From Sulfurimonadaceae bacterium (lineage in GTDB: Bacteria > Campylobacterota > Campylobacteria > Campylobacterales > Sulfurimonadaceae): DNA of 64,000 bases. The notes beneath the pieces were generated by a model. The model was not told the DNA's origin, did not search any database, and worked only from the letters and a program-made list of their open reading frames with translations. Positions 23,637 through 32,824 of the stretch are shown here, one piece after another. The stretch is taken from the NCBI GenBank assembly GCA_028683835.1, contig JAQUHB010000005.1:1-64000 (forward strand), read 5' to 3'. Within the stretch, counting starts at the first letter, position 1; the number at the start of each line of letters is the position of its first letter. The translations under genes were made by a program, and so were the position numbers.

Positions 23637-24141
23637 TATCGTCTCCGAGCAAAGATGCGAGTTCTAGGTAGCTGCTAATGTAGTGTGCGAAAAATATCAT
23701 AAACTTTGTATCCTCGTCGTTAAAGCCATCCTCTTTGTTTAAAAGCTGTAATACACCGATAATCTTTCTACTAGAGCTAAAGACCGGAGCAGTTGCTATA
23801 TTTTTTGTTACATAACCTGTTTTATGATCGATCTCTTTGAAAAATGTTGGATCAGAATAGGGATCATTACTGATGATGGGCTTTTTTTCTTTTAAAGTGT
23901 GACCAGCTACACCTTCAGCAGCTGATATTTGTATCTTTTGGATCCCATCAGAGACGACTGTCCATAGCTGATTATTAGTTGTATCATAAATATAAATGGA
24001 GCATCTTTGTGCGCATAAGAGATCTTTGGCTGTATCGGATATTAAGACAAGGCCTTCACTCAAAGAGGGCTTATTTAAAAGTTTTTTGCCAAACTCTGTT
24101 AGTTTTGCATATCTGGAACTATTGTCCATTTGGTTCTCCAA
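23629..24141 (-). CDS. GAF domain protein (tandem paralogue)
   Basis: LISDTAKDLLCAQRCSIYIYDTTNNQLWTVVSDGIQKIQISAAEGVAGHTLKE. Confidence 0.9.
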   Translation of the reverse strand: MENQMDNSSRYAKLTEFGKKLLNKPSLSEGLVLISDTAKDLLCAQRCSIYIYDTTNNQLWTVVSDGIQKIQISAAEGVAGHTLKEKKPIISNDPYSDPTFFKEIDHKTGYVTKNIATAPVFSSSRKIIGVLQLLNKEDGFNDEDTKFMIFFAHYISSYLELASLLGDDNE

Positions 24142-24347
24142 TTGAGTTGATTGAAAAGATGGTATAAAAAAGTTGTTTAATCGCTGATTAAAAACAGAAT
24201 AGATCTATATTATAGGTGTTTGTAAAAAAAGTGCTCCTTTAGTTTTGTGTCAGAACAGGACGACTGTAGTAGTATCCTTAAATATTCTCGCATCCATATA
24301 AAACACATAGCTGTTTTTTTCCTTTTCTTTAGCTTTATATATGGCCT

Positions 24348-24434
24348 ATCTGCAAACTTGATAATGTCGTTTCCAAAGCTTGGTCTTCACATCTTTAAAA
24401 CAGTCAAATCTTTCCTATAGGATAGTTTGCAGAC
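24348..24434. repeat. Inverted repeat in non-coding DNA
   Basis: CTGCAAACT (24350-24358) and AGTTTGCAG (24424-24432), about 65 nt spacer. Confidence 0.35.
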
Positions 24435-24522
24435 ATAACGATCTATAGCTTGGATTTACAATTATGAGATAAACATCACTTCTATGTTACAATCCGAGTT
24501 ACTCAAACTTTAGGACAATGAG

Positions 24523-27500
24523 ATGTTTTTTTTGCGCTACAAAGCCTCTTTATTTGTAAAAAACCTTTTGCAAACCGCTGTTGTATTTGTTTTATTCTCT
24601 ATTTCATTCGTTATTTATGTTTATGCAGAAAAACGGATTGATCTAGCAAATGAATCGCGTTTAAAGTCATATAAATTAGCGGATGAACTGCGCCAATCAT
24701 CTGACGATTTGACAAGGATGGTGCGTACCTATATTGTTACGGGTGATGTTATATATAAAAAACATTATCAAGAAATCCTCGACATCCGAAACGGCATAAA
24801 GCCGCGCCCTTTTGACTACCAAAATATTTATTGGGACTTGGTTAGTTTAAATGATAAACGCCCACGTCCTTTAAGCAATAAAACTATTCCATTGATAGAT
24901 ATGATTCGTGAAGCTGGTTTTACTTCTAAAGAATTTCAAAAGTTACAAGAAGCTAAAAATAATTCTGACACTTTGACAAAAACAGAATTCGAAGCAATAA
25001 AACTTATTGAAGCTCAAGGTTCAAATGAACAAAAAGTAAAAAATAAAGAAAAAGCAATTAAAATCCTTCATGATGAGACATATCACAATGCAAAAGCATC
25101 TATCATGCGCCCCCTGGAAGAGTTTGCTCAATTGATGGAACAAAGAACTGACGCCGCTGTAAATCAAACTGTTATGATTGCGCTTATTTTGCGGATACTC
25201 TTTATCATGATGGGTGCTTTCTTTTTTATTATGCTTTGGCGTTTATATCAAACTATACATAAGATACTTGGAAGTTCTGTAGAAAATCTACATACGCAGA
25301 TCATACGTATCGGTAAGGGAGATTTTTCAGTGCCGATTCAAGTTGATGCAAAGATGAACAATAGTGTTTTGGCTTGGCTGGGTGGAATGCAAGTGACGCT
25401 AATGGATCTTATGGCACATAATGAACGGCTGAGAAATCTGTATGCAGCGCTGAGCCAATGTAATCAGGCAATTGTCCGCTCAAAAAATGAAGAGGAACTG
25501 TTTCCTATCCTTTGTCGCGATGCCATTGAATTTGGCGGTATGAAAATGGCATGGATCGGTATGGCTGATGAATCTAACAACCATCTTAACGTTGTAAGTT
25601 TTTATGGTGATGGCAGTGACTACCTTAAAGGGATTTTGATATCAATAGATCCATCGGATATTACGAGTCATGGACCTACTGGCCGTGCATTTTTAAATGA
25701 TACACCTTTTTGGTGTCAAGACTTTCAGCATAATCCAAAGACAGCTCTTTGGCATGAAAGAGGAAAAAGATATGGATGGGGTTCATCAGCTGCATTACCT
25801 TTACATCGTAATGGAAAAGTTGTTGGCGTATTTACACTCTACTCTCAAGATGTGAATGCATTTGATGAACCTGCTCAAAAACTCCTCGAAGAGATGACTA
25901 TGGATATTAGTTATGCTCTTGATAGTTTTGAGCGGGAGAGGATGCGTGAAAAAGCTGAATCAGCTTTGAAAATTAGCCAAGAATATTTGCAATCAATCAT
26001 TGCAAATGAGCCGGAATGTGTCAAATTAGTCGGGCTAAATGGCAGATTGATTGATATAAATCCTGCTGGTTTGGCAATGCTGGAAGTGGAAACACTTCAA
26101 GAAGCTCAAAATTATAGTTTAACGAGTTTTGTACTTCCCCAGTGGCGTGCTGCATTTAATGAAGTACTCCAAAGCGTTATGAGGGGAGAAACTGCAATAT
26201 TGGAGTTTGAGATGCAAGGGATTATGGGAACCCATCGCTGGGTAGAGAGCAATGCGGTTCCTATGCATGATAGTGATGGAAATATTACTATGATCCTAGG
26301 TATTACCCGTGATGTAACTGAGCGTAAAGAAAATGAAAAACGAATCCATTATCTTGCAAATTTTGATGCTTTAACTGGCTTAGCAAATCGAACACAGTTT
26401 GATATCCATATCAAAGATCTCCTTAGCACTGCTCGGCGGCATAAGCAAGAATTTTCGATTATGTTTCTTGACCTTGACCATTTTAAAGATATTAATGACA
26501 CGTTGGGCCACAGAATTGGAGATGAATTACTCATTCATGCTTCTCATCGACTTAAGACAATTTTACGAGAAGAAGATATTTTAGCAAGATTTGGAGGGGA
26601 TGAATTTATTATTTTACTTCCAAATATTGACATGAATGGAGTTTCACAAGTAGCTCAAAAACTTTTGGATACATTTAAAAAATCTTTTGATATTGATGGC
26701 AATGAACTCAGTATCAGTGTTTCCATAGGTATTGCACTGTATCCAAATGATGGAGTAGATTTTGACACACTCTACAAAAATGCAGATACGGCCATGTATC
26801 GCGCAAAAAAAGAGGGACGCAACGGCTTTTATTTCTTCACAGATGAGATGCAAAAAAACTCTATACGACATCTTGAACTAAGCAATGCACTTCGTCACGC
26901 ACTTGAACGAAATCAATTTCAGCTTCATTACCAGCCTCAATTTTCTACCGAAAAAAGAACTATCATTGGTGCTGAAGTGTTATTGCGTTGGAATCATCCT
27001 GAACTTGGAAATATTTCTCCTGCTGAGTTTATCCCAATGGCGGAAGAAAATGGAACAATTTTATCCATAGGTGAATGGGTTCTGCGCACAGCAGTAAAAT
27101 CTGCAAAACGGTGGATGAATGGGGGAATGGAACCTATTATAATGGCAGTAAATCTCTCAGCTATACAATTTAGAACACGCAATTTGCCGGACTTGGTCGC
27201 AAATATTCTCAAAGAGACTGGTTTGCCGCCAGAATATTTGGAACTTGAATTGACAGAAGGTGTTGCGATGCAAGATCCGCAAAGAGCGATCAGTATGATG
27301 AATGAGATACATTCTAAAGGAGTGAGAATGTCAATCGATGATTTTGGTACCGGCTATTCATCGTTGAGTTATCTCAAAAAGTTCAATATCTACAAACTCA
27401 AAATTGATCAATCATTTATACGAGATATTAATGTTGACCCCGAAGATAAAGCGATCGTTGCTGCGATTATCAGTATGGCTAAAAGTTTGGGATTGCAAAC

Positions 27501-27642
27501 AATCGCAGAAGGAGTAGAAACTATTGGCCAGCTGGAGTATCTCTATGAGCAAGGATGTGACGAGATACAAGGGTACTATTTTTCAAAGCCATTGCCAATT
27601 GAAGAGTTTGAGCTTTTGAGATTGAAAATAAGCAATATCTAA
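24523..27642 (+). CDS. Membrane sensor GAF-PAS-GGDEF-EAL protein
   Basis: N-terminal TM; RNGIKPRP..IYWDL sensor region; GAF; PAS; ARFGGDEF; EVLLRW (EAL); TIAEGVET. Confidence 0.96.
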   Translation: MFFLRYKASLFVKNLLQTAVVFVLFSISFVIYVYAEKRIDLANESRLKSYKLADELRQSSDDLTRMVRTYIVTGDVIYKKHYQEILDIRNGIKPRPFDYQNIYWDLVSLNDKRPRPLSNKTIPLIDMIREAGFTSKEFQKLQEAKNNSDTLTKTEFEAIKLIEAQGSNEQKVKNKEKAIKILHDETYHNAKASIMRPLEEFAQLMEQRTDAAVNQTVMIALILRILFIMMGAFFFIMLWRLYQTIHKILGSSVENLHTQIIRIGKGDFSVPIQVDAKMNNSVLAWLGGMQVTLMDLMAHNERLRNLYAALSQCNQAIVRSKNEEELFPILCRDAIEFGGMKMAWIGMADESNNHLNVVSFYGDGSDYLKGILISIDPSDITSHGPTGRAFLNDTPFWCQDFQHNPKTALWHERGKRYGWGSSAALPLHRNGKVVGVFTLYSQDVNAFDEPAQKLLEEMTMDISYALDSFERERMREKAESALKISQEYLQSIIANEPECVKLVGLNGRLIDINPAGLAMLEVETLQEAQNYSLTSFVLPQWRAAFNEVLQSVMRGETAILEFEMQGIMGTHRWVESNAVPMHDSDGNITMILGITRDVTERKENEKRIHYLANFDALTGLANRTQFDIHIKDLLSTARRHKQEFSIMFLDLDHFKDINDTLGHRIGDELLIHASHRLKTILREEDILARFGGDEFIILLPNIDMNGVSQVAQKLLDTFKKSFDIDGNELSISVSIGIALYPNDGVDFDTLYKNADTAMYRAKKEGRNGFYFFTDEMQKNSIRHLELSNALRHALERNQFQLHYQPQFSTEKRTIIGAEVLLRWNHPELGNISPAEFIPMAEENGTILSIGEWVLRTAVKSAKRWMNGGMEPIIMAVNLSAIQFRTRNLPDLVANILKETGLPPEYLELELTEGVAMQDPQRAISMMNEIHSKGVRMSIDDFGTGYSSLSYLKKFNIYKLKIDQSFIRDINVDPEDKAIVAAIISMAKSLGLQTIAEGVETIGQLEYLYEQGCDEIQGYYFSKPLPIEEFELLRLKISNI

Positions 27643-27643
27643 T

Positions 27644-28393
27644 TTATCTAATATCTGCACTCTGACTAATGGCTACTTTCTGCCAATATAAAAAGAGAAT
27701 CGTAGATATGCCTGCACTGCCAAGGACCATGGCCATCACCACTATCTGATATCGTGCCGCAATAAGTGGGCTGATACCTGAGAGTATCTGCCCTGTCATC
27801 ATCCCAGGAAGAGAAACAAGACCTACGGCTAAGAGGGTATTGACTTGAGGAATCATTGCGGCTTTGAAGGCTAAAAATCTAGATTGAATGTAGTCATTTA
27901 ATTGAATCTCATAATCAAATCTTTCCACAGCAATAGCCACTGCATTCATAGCATTGGCATAGATCATTCCAGCAAGTGGTATCATTACCATTGGGGTGTA
28001 AAGAGATTTGAGATCTAACACGGCAATTAAGACGATGAGCAGATTAAAACTGCCGCCAATTGCAATAGCAGCGAAGATGTGCGTATATTTTTGAAAGCTT
28101 TTTTGTCTGCAACTGCGAAGCGCGATCATACTTGAGACGGCTATCATAAAAAGAACTATGGCAACTCCGATGATGGGCGAATCATCTTTAAATAAAAACT
28201 CTAAAACATATCCTATAAGCAAAAGCTGAGAGCTCATCCTAAGTGTAGCATAAGCGATCTCTTTTACGTTACCAAGCCATTTATAATAAAAGCATCCTAC
28301 AATAGTAACAGGAAGTAGCATAAAAAGAAGGTTTTGAAGTGGTATAGTATGCAATAATATCCTTTGAACTAGAGAGATATGTTCAGTGAACAA
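27644..28393 (-). CDS. ABC transporter permease, FetB/UPF0014 family
   Basis: Multiple TMs; PLAGMIYANAMNAVAIAVERF; SLPGMMTGQILSG. Confidence 0.9.
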   Translation of the reverse strand: MFTEHISLVQRILLHTIPLQNLLFMLLPVTIVGCFYYKWLGNVKEIAYATLRMSSQLLLIGYVLEFLFKDDSPIIGVAIVLFMIAVSSMIALRSCRQKSFQKYTHIFAAIAIGGSFNLLIVLIAVLDLKSLYTPMVMIPLAGMIYANAMNAVAIAVERFDYEIQLNDYIQSRFLAFKAAMIPQVNTLLAVGLVSLPGMMTGQILSGISPLIAARYQIVVMAMVLGSAGISTILFLYWQKVAISQSADIR

Positions 28394-28530
28394 CCACTAC
28401 TTGTTAAGATTTTAATTATACCTTTTTTCAAATTCATTTTCTGAAATTTTTTAAGGGTAATATATCTGATTTAAGCTCTTTTAGATAGGATTCTGCTGAT
28501 AAAATATTTTACTAATTGATGAGGTTATAT

Positions 28531-28995
28531 ATGTTTGGCACAGGTTTTTTAGGAACTTCCGCACCATTTTATATGGATTTTATTACAGTGTATTTTGCAC
28601 TTCTGCCTGTTTTGATGTTCTTTTCAATTCTCTTGGCCGTTCAAAAACAATACGAAAAGCATTTGCTTTCTCAGCTGATTTTATTTGCCGTAACTTTGGT
28701 TGTAGTTGTTGTTTTTGAAGTAGGTGTAAGAGTTTCTGATGGTTTTATAGAGTTTATGCAAAATGCACATGTCTCATACGGCTTTATGATTACATACTTA
28801 GTCGTGCATGTCAGTATAGCACTTGTTAGTGTTATCCTTTGGTCTGCACTTTTATATGGTGCTATTAAAAGTTACAAATTAGAAAACAAAGGTGTATCTA
28901 CTTCTCATAAAAAAGTAGGAAAGTTGGTATTTTTAGGGATGAGTGTCGCTTCATATATGGGAGTTGGAGTTTATTACTTTTTATTTTTGTATTAA
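28531..28995 (+). CDS. DUF420-like integral membrane protein
   Basis: MFGTGFLGTSAPFYMDFITVYFALLPVLMF; four TM segments; start set at ATG after GATGAGG. Confidence 0.65.
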   Translation: MFGTGFLGTSAPFYMDFITVYFALLPVLMFFSILLAVQKQYEKHLLSQLILFAVTLVVVVVFEVGVRVSDGFIEFMQNAHVSYGFMITYLVVHVSIALVSVILWSALLYGAIKSYKLENKGVSTSHKKVGKLVFLGMSVASYMGVGVYYFLFLY

Positions 28996-29004
28996 ATCTT
29001 TAGA

Positions 29005-29043
29005 AATACTCTTTACATGTAAGCACTACATGTAAAGAGTATT
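29005..29043. terminator. Bidirectional terminator-like inverted repeat between convergent genes
   Basis: AATACTCTTTACATGT-AAGCACT-ACATGTAAAGAGTATT, 16-bp perfect arms. Confidence 0.75.
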
Positions 29044-29065
29044 GAGTGAACTCTTTAGTTATGCA

Positions 29066-29803
29066 TTAGTTCTCATCATTAAACTCTTTGTCCGCTTCTT
29101 TTTGAAATTCATCATCTTTTTCTTTTTGTAGTTGCGCTTTAGTTAAAACTGCTTCATGAAGAAACTCACCGAAGAATGTTTTAGGTTGTTCATACGCTAA
29201 AAATAGATATGTTCCACTAAAAAGCCCAATCATAGCTAAAGCCACAATTACTTTTTGGATTGGATTGAAAGTTTGTATAGGCTCTTTTGTACGTATTTCA
29301 CAGATGCCTCCAGGACAATATTGTGCATTTTTTCTTGTAATAAGTTTATAGATCATACAGCCAATACATATGGAAAACGCACTTTCTAAAAACATTAAGC
29401 TGGCACATAGCACACAAATTAAAACTTTGTAAAAAGTTATATCCCAGTTTAGGACAAACCAATAAACCATAGGTAAAGAGATAAGCCATCCTATCGTCCA
29501 AGCAAAACGTTTTTGCAACCCACCTACATATTCTGGTTTTTGGTTTTGAACTACAAATTTTCCTAAAAGTAGAGATGGAGCATATTTTGGACTTATCATT
29601 CTTAACGTAAAATCAACCCATAAAAATGCCAAATAGACTCGTGCCGCTATAATGTGGTTAAATCCTATACCGACAAAGATTATGATTGTCCCAATCATTC
29701 CAAGTATTCCTGCGGCAGCTCTTGCTTCTCTTTCGTTAACAACTGTGACTTCATACCCAGGGACTTTTTCCCCATATTCCCATAAAAAACTATGTAAGTT
29801 CAA
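29066..29803 (-). CDS. DUF4395 family membrane protein
   Basis: VNEREARAAAGILGMIGTIIIFVG; CxGC; TTG start at 29803 after AAAGGATATTTT preferred over the track start. Confidence 0.75.
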   Translation of the reverse strand: MNLHSFLWEYGEKVPGYEVTVVNEREARAAAGILGMIGTIIIFVGIGFNHIIAARVYLAFLWVDFTLRMISPKYAPSLLLGKFVVQNQKPEYVGGLQKRFAWTIGWLISLPMVYWFVLNWDITFYKVLICVLCASLMFLESAFSICIGCMIYKLITRKNAQYCPGGICEIRTKEPIQTFNPIQKVIVALAMIGLFSGTYLFLAYEQPKTFFGEFLHEAVLTKAQLQKEKDDEFQKEADKEFNDEN

Positions 29804-29834
29804 AAAATATCCTTTTGTTATTTTATTCTTGTAT

Positions 29835-30272
29835 TTACAATGTGATAATATCACCTTTTTTAATAACGCCACTTTCAAGCGCTTTTACAAAAATCCCACG
29901 ATCATCTTTGAGCAGTTTAGGTAGTTTGGAATCTATTTTAGAGAGACCCTGACAAAGAGTACAGTTTTGAGCGAGTTCGAATGTAACTTCTCCAATTTTG
30001 AACCTGTCTCCTAGATGTAAGCTGCTTATACTCCCTTCAATGAGAATATTTTCACCAAGGATTCCCTCTTGCAAATCTATATCTATTTGTTTTGCCATAT
30101 TATAGGCATCTATAGAACTAATTAAGACGGCACGCAAAGGATCTTTTCCATAAAACTTATCTTCTTTCACACCTTCTTGGTCTATGTAAAGTTCATTTTT
30201 TGTCAGTCTATGTGGCTCTTCTTTTATTGATATATAGAGCTCTTTTACTGTTGCTAAGATATTTCTTGACAT
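29835..30272 (-). CDS. MOSC-domain-like protein
   Basis: IDQEGVKEDKFYGK; ILGENILIEGSISSLHLGDRFKIGEVTFELAQNCTLC. Confidence 0.8.
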   Translation of the reverse strand: MSRNILATVKELYISIKEEPHRLTKNELYIDQEGVKEDKFYGKDPLRAVLISSIDAYNMAKQIDIDLQEGILGENILIEGSISSLHLGDRFKIGEVTFELAQNCTLCQGLSKIDSKLPKLLKDDRGIFVKALESGVIKKGDIITL

Positions 30273-30752
30273 CTATTTCTTCTTTTTAAAACCGATTTTT
30301 TTCTCATAATCATCTAGCTCCATCTTTTTGTAGCTGTTTGATTTAATATATTCAAGAACAACAGCAAACTCATCTTCATTATAGATGCCTGGAAATAATC
30401 CTGCTACTGATTTGTCTTTATCATAAAACAGTGAGACCGGAAAACCAAATCCTATATACTTTGTAAACTCTTTCGCCGTTCCTTTAAAATCCTTATAAAT
30501 AACCGTGTCATTTTTTGAAGTTTCAATATCTGCATAAACAAAATCGCTTTTGATTCTTTTTTTAATATTATCTGTATCGAGTGTAAACATTTGCATCTCT
30601 TGGCAATATACACAATCTTTCCAATGTAAATATACAAAAAGATGTTTATGTTGCTTTGTTGCTGTGTCTATAAGTTTATCGATATTTATCTCTGCAGAAA
30701 ATGATAGGGAATATAAGGATAGGAGGAGAAAGAGAGACTTTATTATTTTCAT
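30273..30752 (-). CDS. Periplasmic thioredoxin-like protein (SoxW-like)
   Basis: Signal peptide; LFVYLHWKDCVYCQEMQ (CxxC); adjacent to soxZ. Confidence 0.8.
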   Translation of the reverse strand: MKIIKSLFLLLSLYSLSFSAEINIDKLIDTATKQHKHLFVYLHWKDCVYCQEMQMFTLDTDNIKKRIKSDFVYADIETSKNDTVIYKDFKGTAKEFTKYIGFGFPVSLFYDKDKSVAGLFPGIYNEDEFAVVLEYIKSNSYKKMELDDYEKKIGFKKKK

Positions 30753-30806
30753 AAACTATCCTCTTCCTTTGCATTTCAGATTAATGAGGACTAAGCCCTC
30801 ACTAAA

Positions 30807-31109
30807 TTATCTGATTTCTGATGTTTCAGAATCTTTGTTACCTTTAAGGTCAATAGTATTAACAACTAATTTGTCTCCAGCTTTTGCGCCTTTGAAGCTA
30901 AAACCAACGATTGGGTTTTTAGATAGAAACTGACTTGTAGAAGCGTCAAAAACTGGTTTGCCATTTACTGATGCATCAATATGTACAATAAAGTTAGCGT
31001 CTTCTTTATGACCAGTTTTTGCTTTTGCTTGATCGTAAGTTAGCATGTCATGTTTGATCATAACTTTAGCTTCAACAACATCGCCTTTTAATTTTGCTTT
31101 GATTTTCAT
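30807..31109 (-). CDS. soxZ: Sulfur-oxidation protein SoxZ
   Basis: KIKAKLKGDVVEAKVMIKHDM...FKGAKAGDKL. Confidence 0.93.
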   Translation of the reverse strand: MKIKAKLKGDVVEAKVMIKHDMLTYDQAKAKTGHKEDANFIVHIDASVNGKPVFDASTSQFLSKNPIVGFSFKGAKAGDKLVVNTIDLKGNKDSETSEIR

Positions 31110-31162
31110 AAATATCCTTTAATTATTTTCTATTTTTTATTTTCTATTTTGCGAGGGCTAGA

Positions 31163-31615
31163 TCAGCCTTCACAACCACCTAATGCAACGTCAAGAGATT
31201 TGTTGATTGAGTAAAGTTTTCCATCTGTACCTTCAACAACAACTGTCATACTTCCACTTTTTTTCATTTTGATTTTTAATGAATAATCAACAACACTGCC
31301 AGGAACAACGTTCCATACCATGATAGCTGCTTCTGGATTCGCATCTTGAAACAATGCTACAGTTTTTGCAGCAATATCAGTTGAAATATCAACTGGGATT
31401 TGGCCGCCATTACTAGCAACTTTTGGGATATTAAGCTTAATAGCATCACTAGGAGTTGGTACTTTTCCAAATAATTTTGCGATACCATCATTTACTGTCT
31501 TAGCTGTCCATACATCTGGTTTTGTTGCTCTGAAATCTAGAGCACTTAAACTTGCTGGAACCATTGTAGCTACTGCTGCTAGTGCACCTAAACTTAAAAA
31601 TTTTCTTCTTTGCAT
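31163..31615 (-). CDS. soxY: Sulfur carrier protein SoxY
   Basis: Twin-arginine leader MQRRKFLSLGAL; C-terminal Cys arm GGCEG. Confidence 0.93.
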   Translation of the reverse strand: MQRRKFLSLGALAAVATMVPASLSALDFRATKPDVWTAKTVNDGIAKLFGKVPTPSDAIKLNIPKVASNGGQIPVDISTDIAAKTVALFQDANPEAAIMVWNVVPGSVVDYSLKIKMKKSGSMTVVVEGTDGKLYSINKSLDVALGGCEG

Positions 31616-31636
31616 TCTATTTCCTTTTTATTTAAA

Positions 31637-32824
31637 TTACTTGCTCATGCTGATCATATAATCAACAACCGCTTTAAGATCTGAATCTGCTAAATCTGTT
31701 CCGCCTTTTGGAGGCATACCATTAAGACCGTTTATTGCGTGATCATACACTTTATCTATACCCTGACTTGTTACTTTAGCCCATGCTTTTTTGTTTCCAA
31801 CTACAGGAGCACCCATGCCATCAGCACCGTGACACATCTTACAAGTTCCCTCATATGACGCTTTAGCCGCATCATTTGAACCCGCTTTTTTCTCTACTAC
31901 TGGTAAATCTCTTACTGTAGATAAAGGCGGTAAGAAATCTTTCGTTTCAACTTTAATACGAGTTACCTTATTTTCTCCTTTAATACAGTCTGTCATACAA
32001 CGTTCGCTAACAGTTTTTGCACCAATATTTTTTGGATCATTAAAGTATGCACGTGCATTGTCTTGACCTTGTGGGCCATCAATTTTAGGTACAAAACCAT
32101 CTTTATTTGGCATAACAATCTTCAAGAATTTCGCTCTATCTAAATCATAATCATCTCCAACTAACTCACCATCAATCTTCATTTCATTGATATTAAGTAT
32201 GTAGGCAACTAATGCATAAACATCATTATCACTTAAGCTTTTTGGAGCTGGATGAGGCATTCCCTCTTTGATGTACCACCAGAGAGTACTTGCTTGTGGC
32301 CAGTACGTTCCAAACACACGATTTGGACCTTCTTCAGTAACCCCTCTTTGGTTAGTCAATGATTTCTGACCAACGTAAGCATTGCCTTTTGCTAAAGATG
32401 GATATCCACCACCACCTGAACCAAAATCACCGTGACACATACCACATTTAGCATCATAAAGATCGCCACCGTCTTTAACATTTCCATGTCCTTCTGGCGG
32501 TGGAGCATATGGTGTTACAGATGTAGCCCATGCATCTAACTCATTTTTTGTTGGTGTACGTCCGTAAGAATATCCACCATTTTGTGTATCAGAATTTACA
32601 TAATAGATACCAGACTTATTGTTGTTTACAGGATATGTAACACCACCATCAACAACAAGTTTTCCTGCATCTGGACCAGTTGAATATGAATGAGAAGCGC
32701 CCGTTGAAGAAACAGCACCGATTCCATCTGGAGAAGCATCACCACCAACACATGCAGTTAGTCCAATAGACACTGCTGTAATTAATGAAATTGATATCAG
32801 TGATTTACGATCTAATTTGAACAT
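31637..32824 (-). CDS. soxD: Di-haem cytochrome c, SoxD-like sulfur dehydrogenase subunit
   Basis: Lipobox-like LTAC; haem motifs CGMCH and CKMCH; next to soxC. Confidence 0.88.
   Translation of the reverse strand: MFKLDRKSLISISLITAVSIGLTACVGGDASPDGIGAVSSTGASHSYSTGPDAGKLVVDGGVTYPVNNNKSGIYYVNSDTQNGGYSYGRTPTKNELDAWATSVTPYAPPPEGHGNVKDGGDLYDAKCGMCHGDFGSGGGGYPSLAKGNAYVGQKSLTNQRGVTEEGPNRVFGTYWPQASTLWWYIKEGMPHPAPKSLSDNDVYALVAYILNINEMKIDGELVGDDYDLDRAKFLKIVMPNKDGFVPKIDGPQGQDNARAYFNDPKNIGAKTVSERCMTDCIKGENKVTRIKVETKDFLPPLSTVRDLPVVEKKAGSNDAAKASYEGTCKMCHGADGMGAPVVGNKKAWAKVTSQGIDKVYDHAINGLNGMPPKGGTDLADSDLKAVVDYMISMSK

Noticed and set aside
23139-24141. Tandem GAF proteins as a novel signalling pair
   Set aside because: Simple tandem paralogues with standard GAF motifs; no additional evidence of an unusual system.
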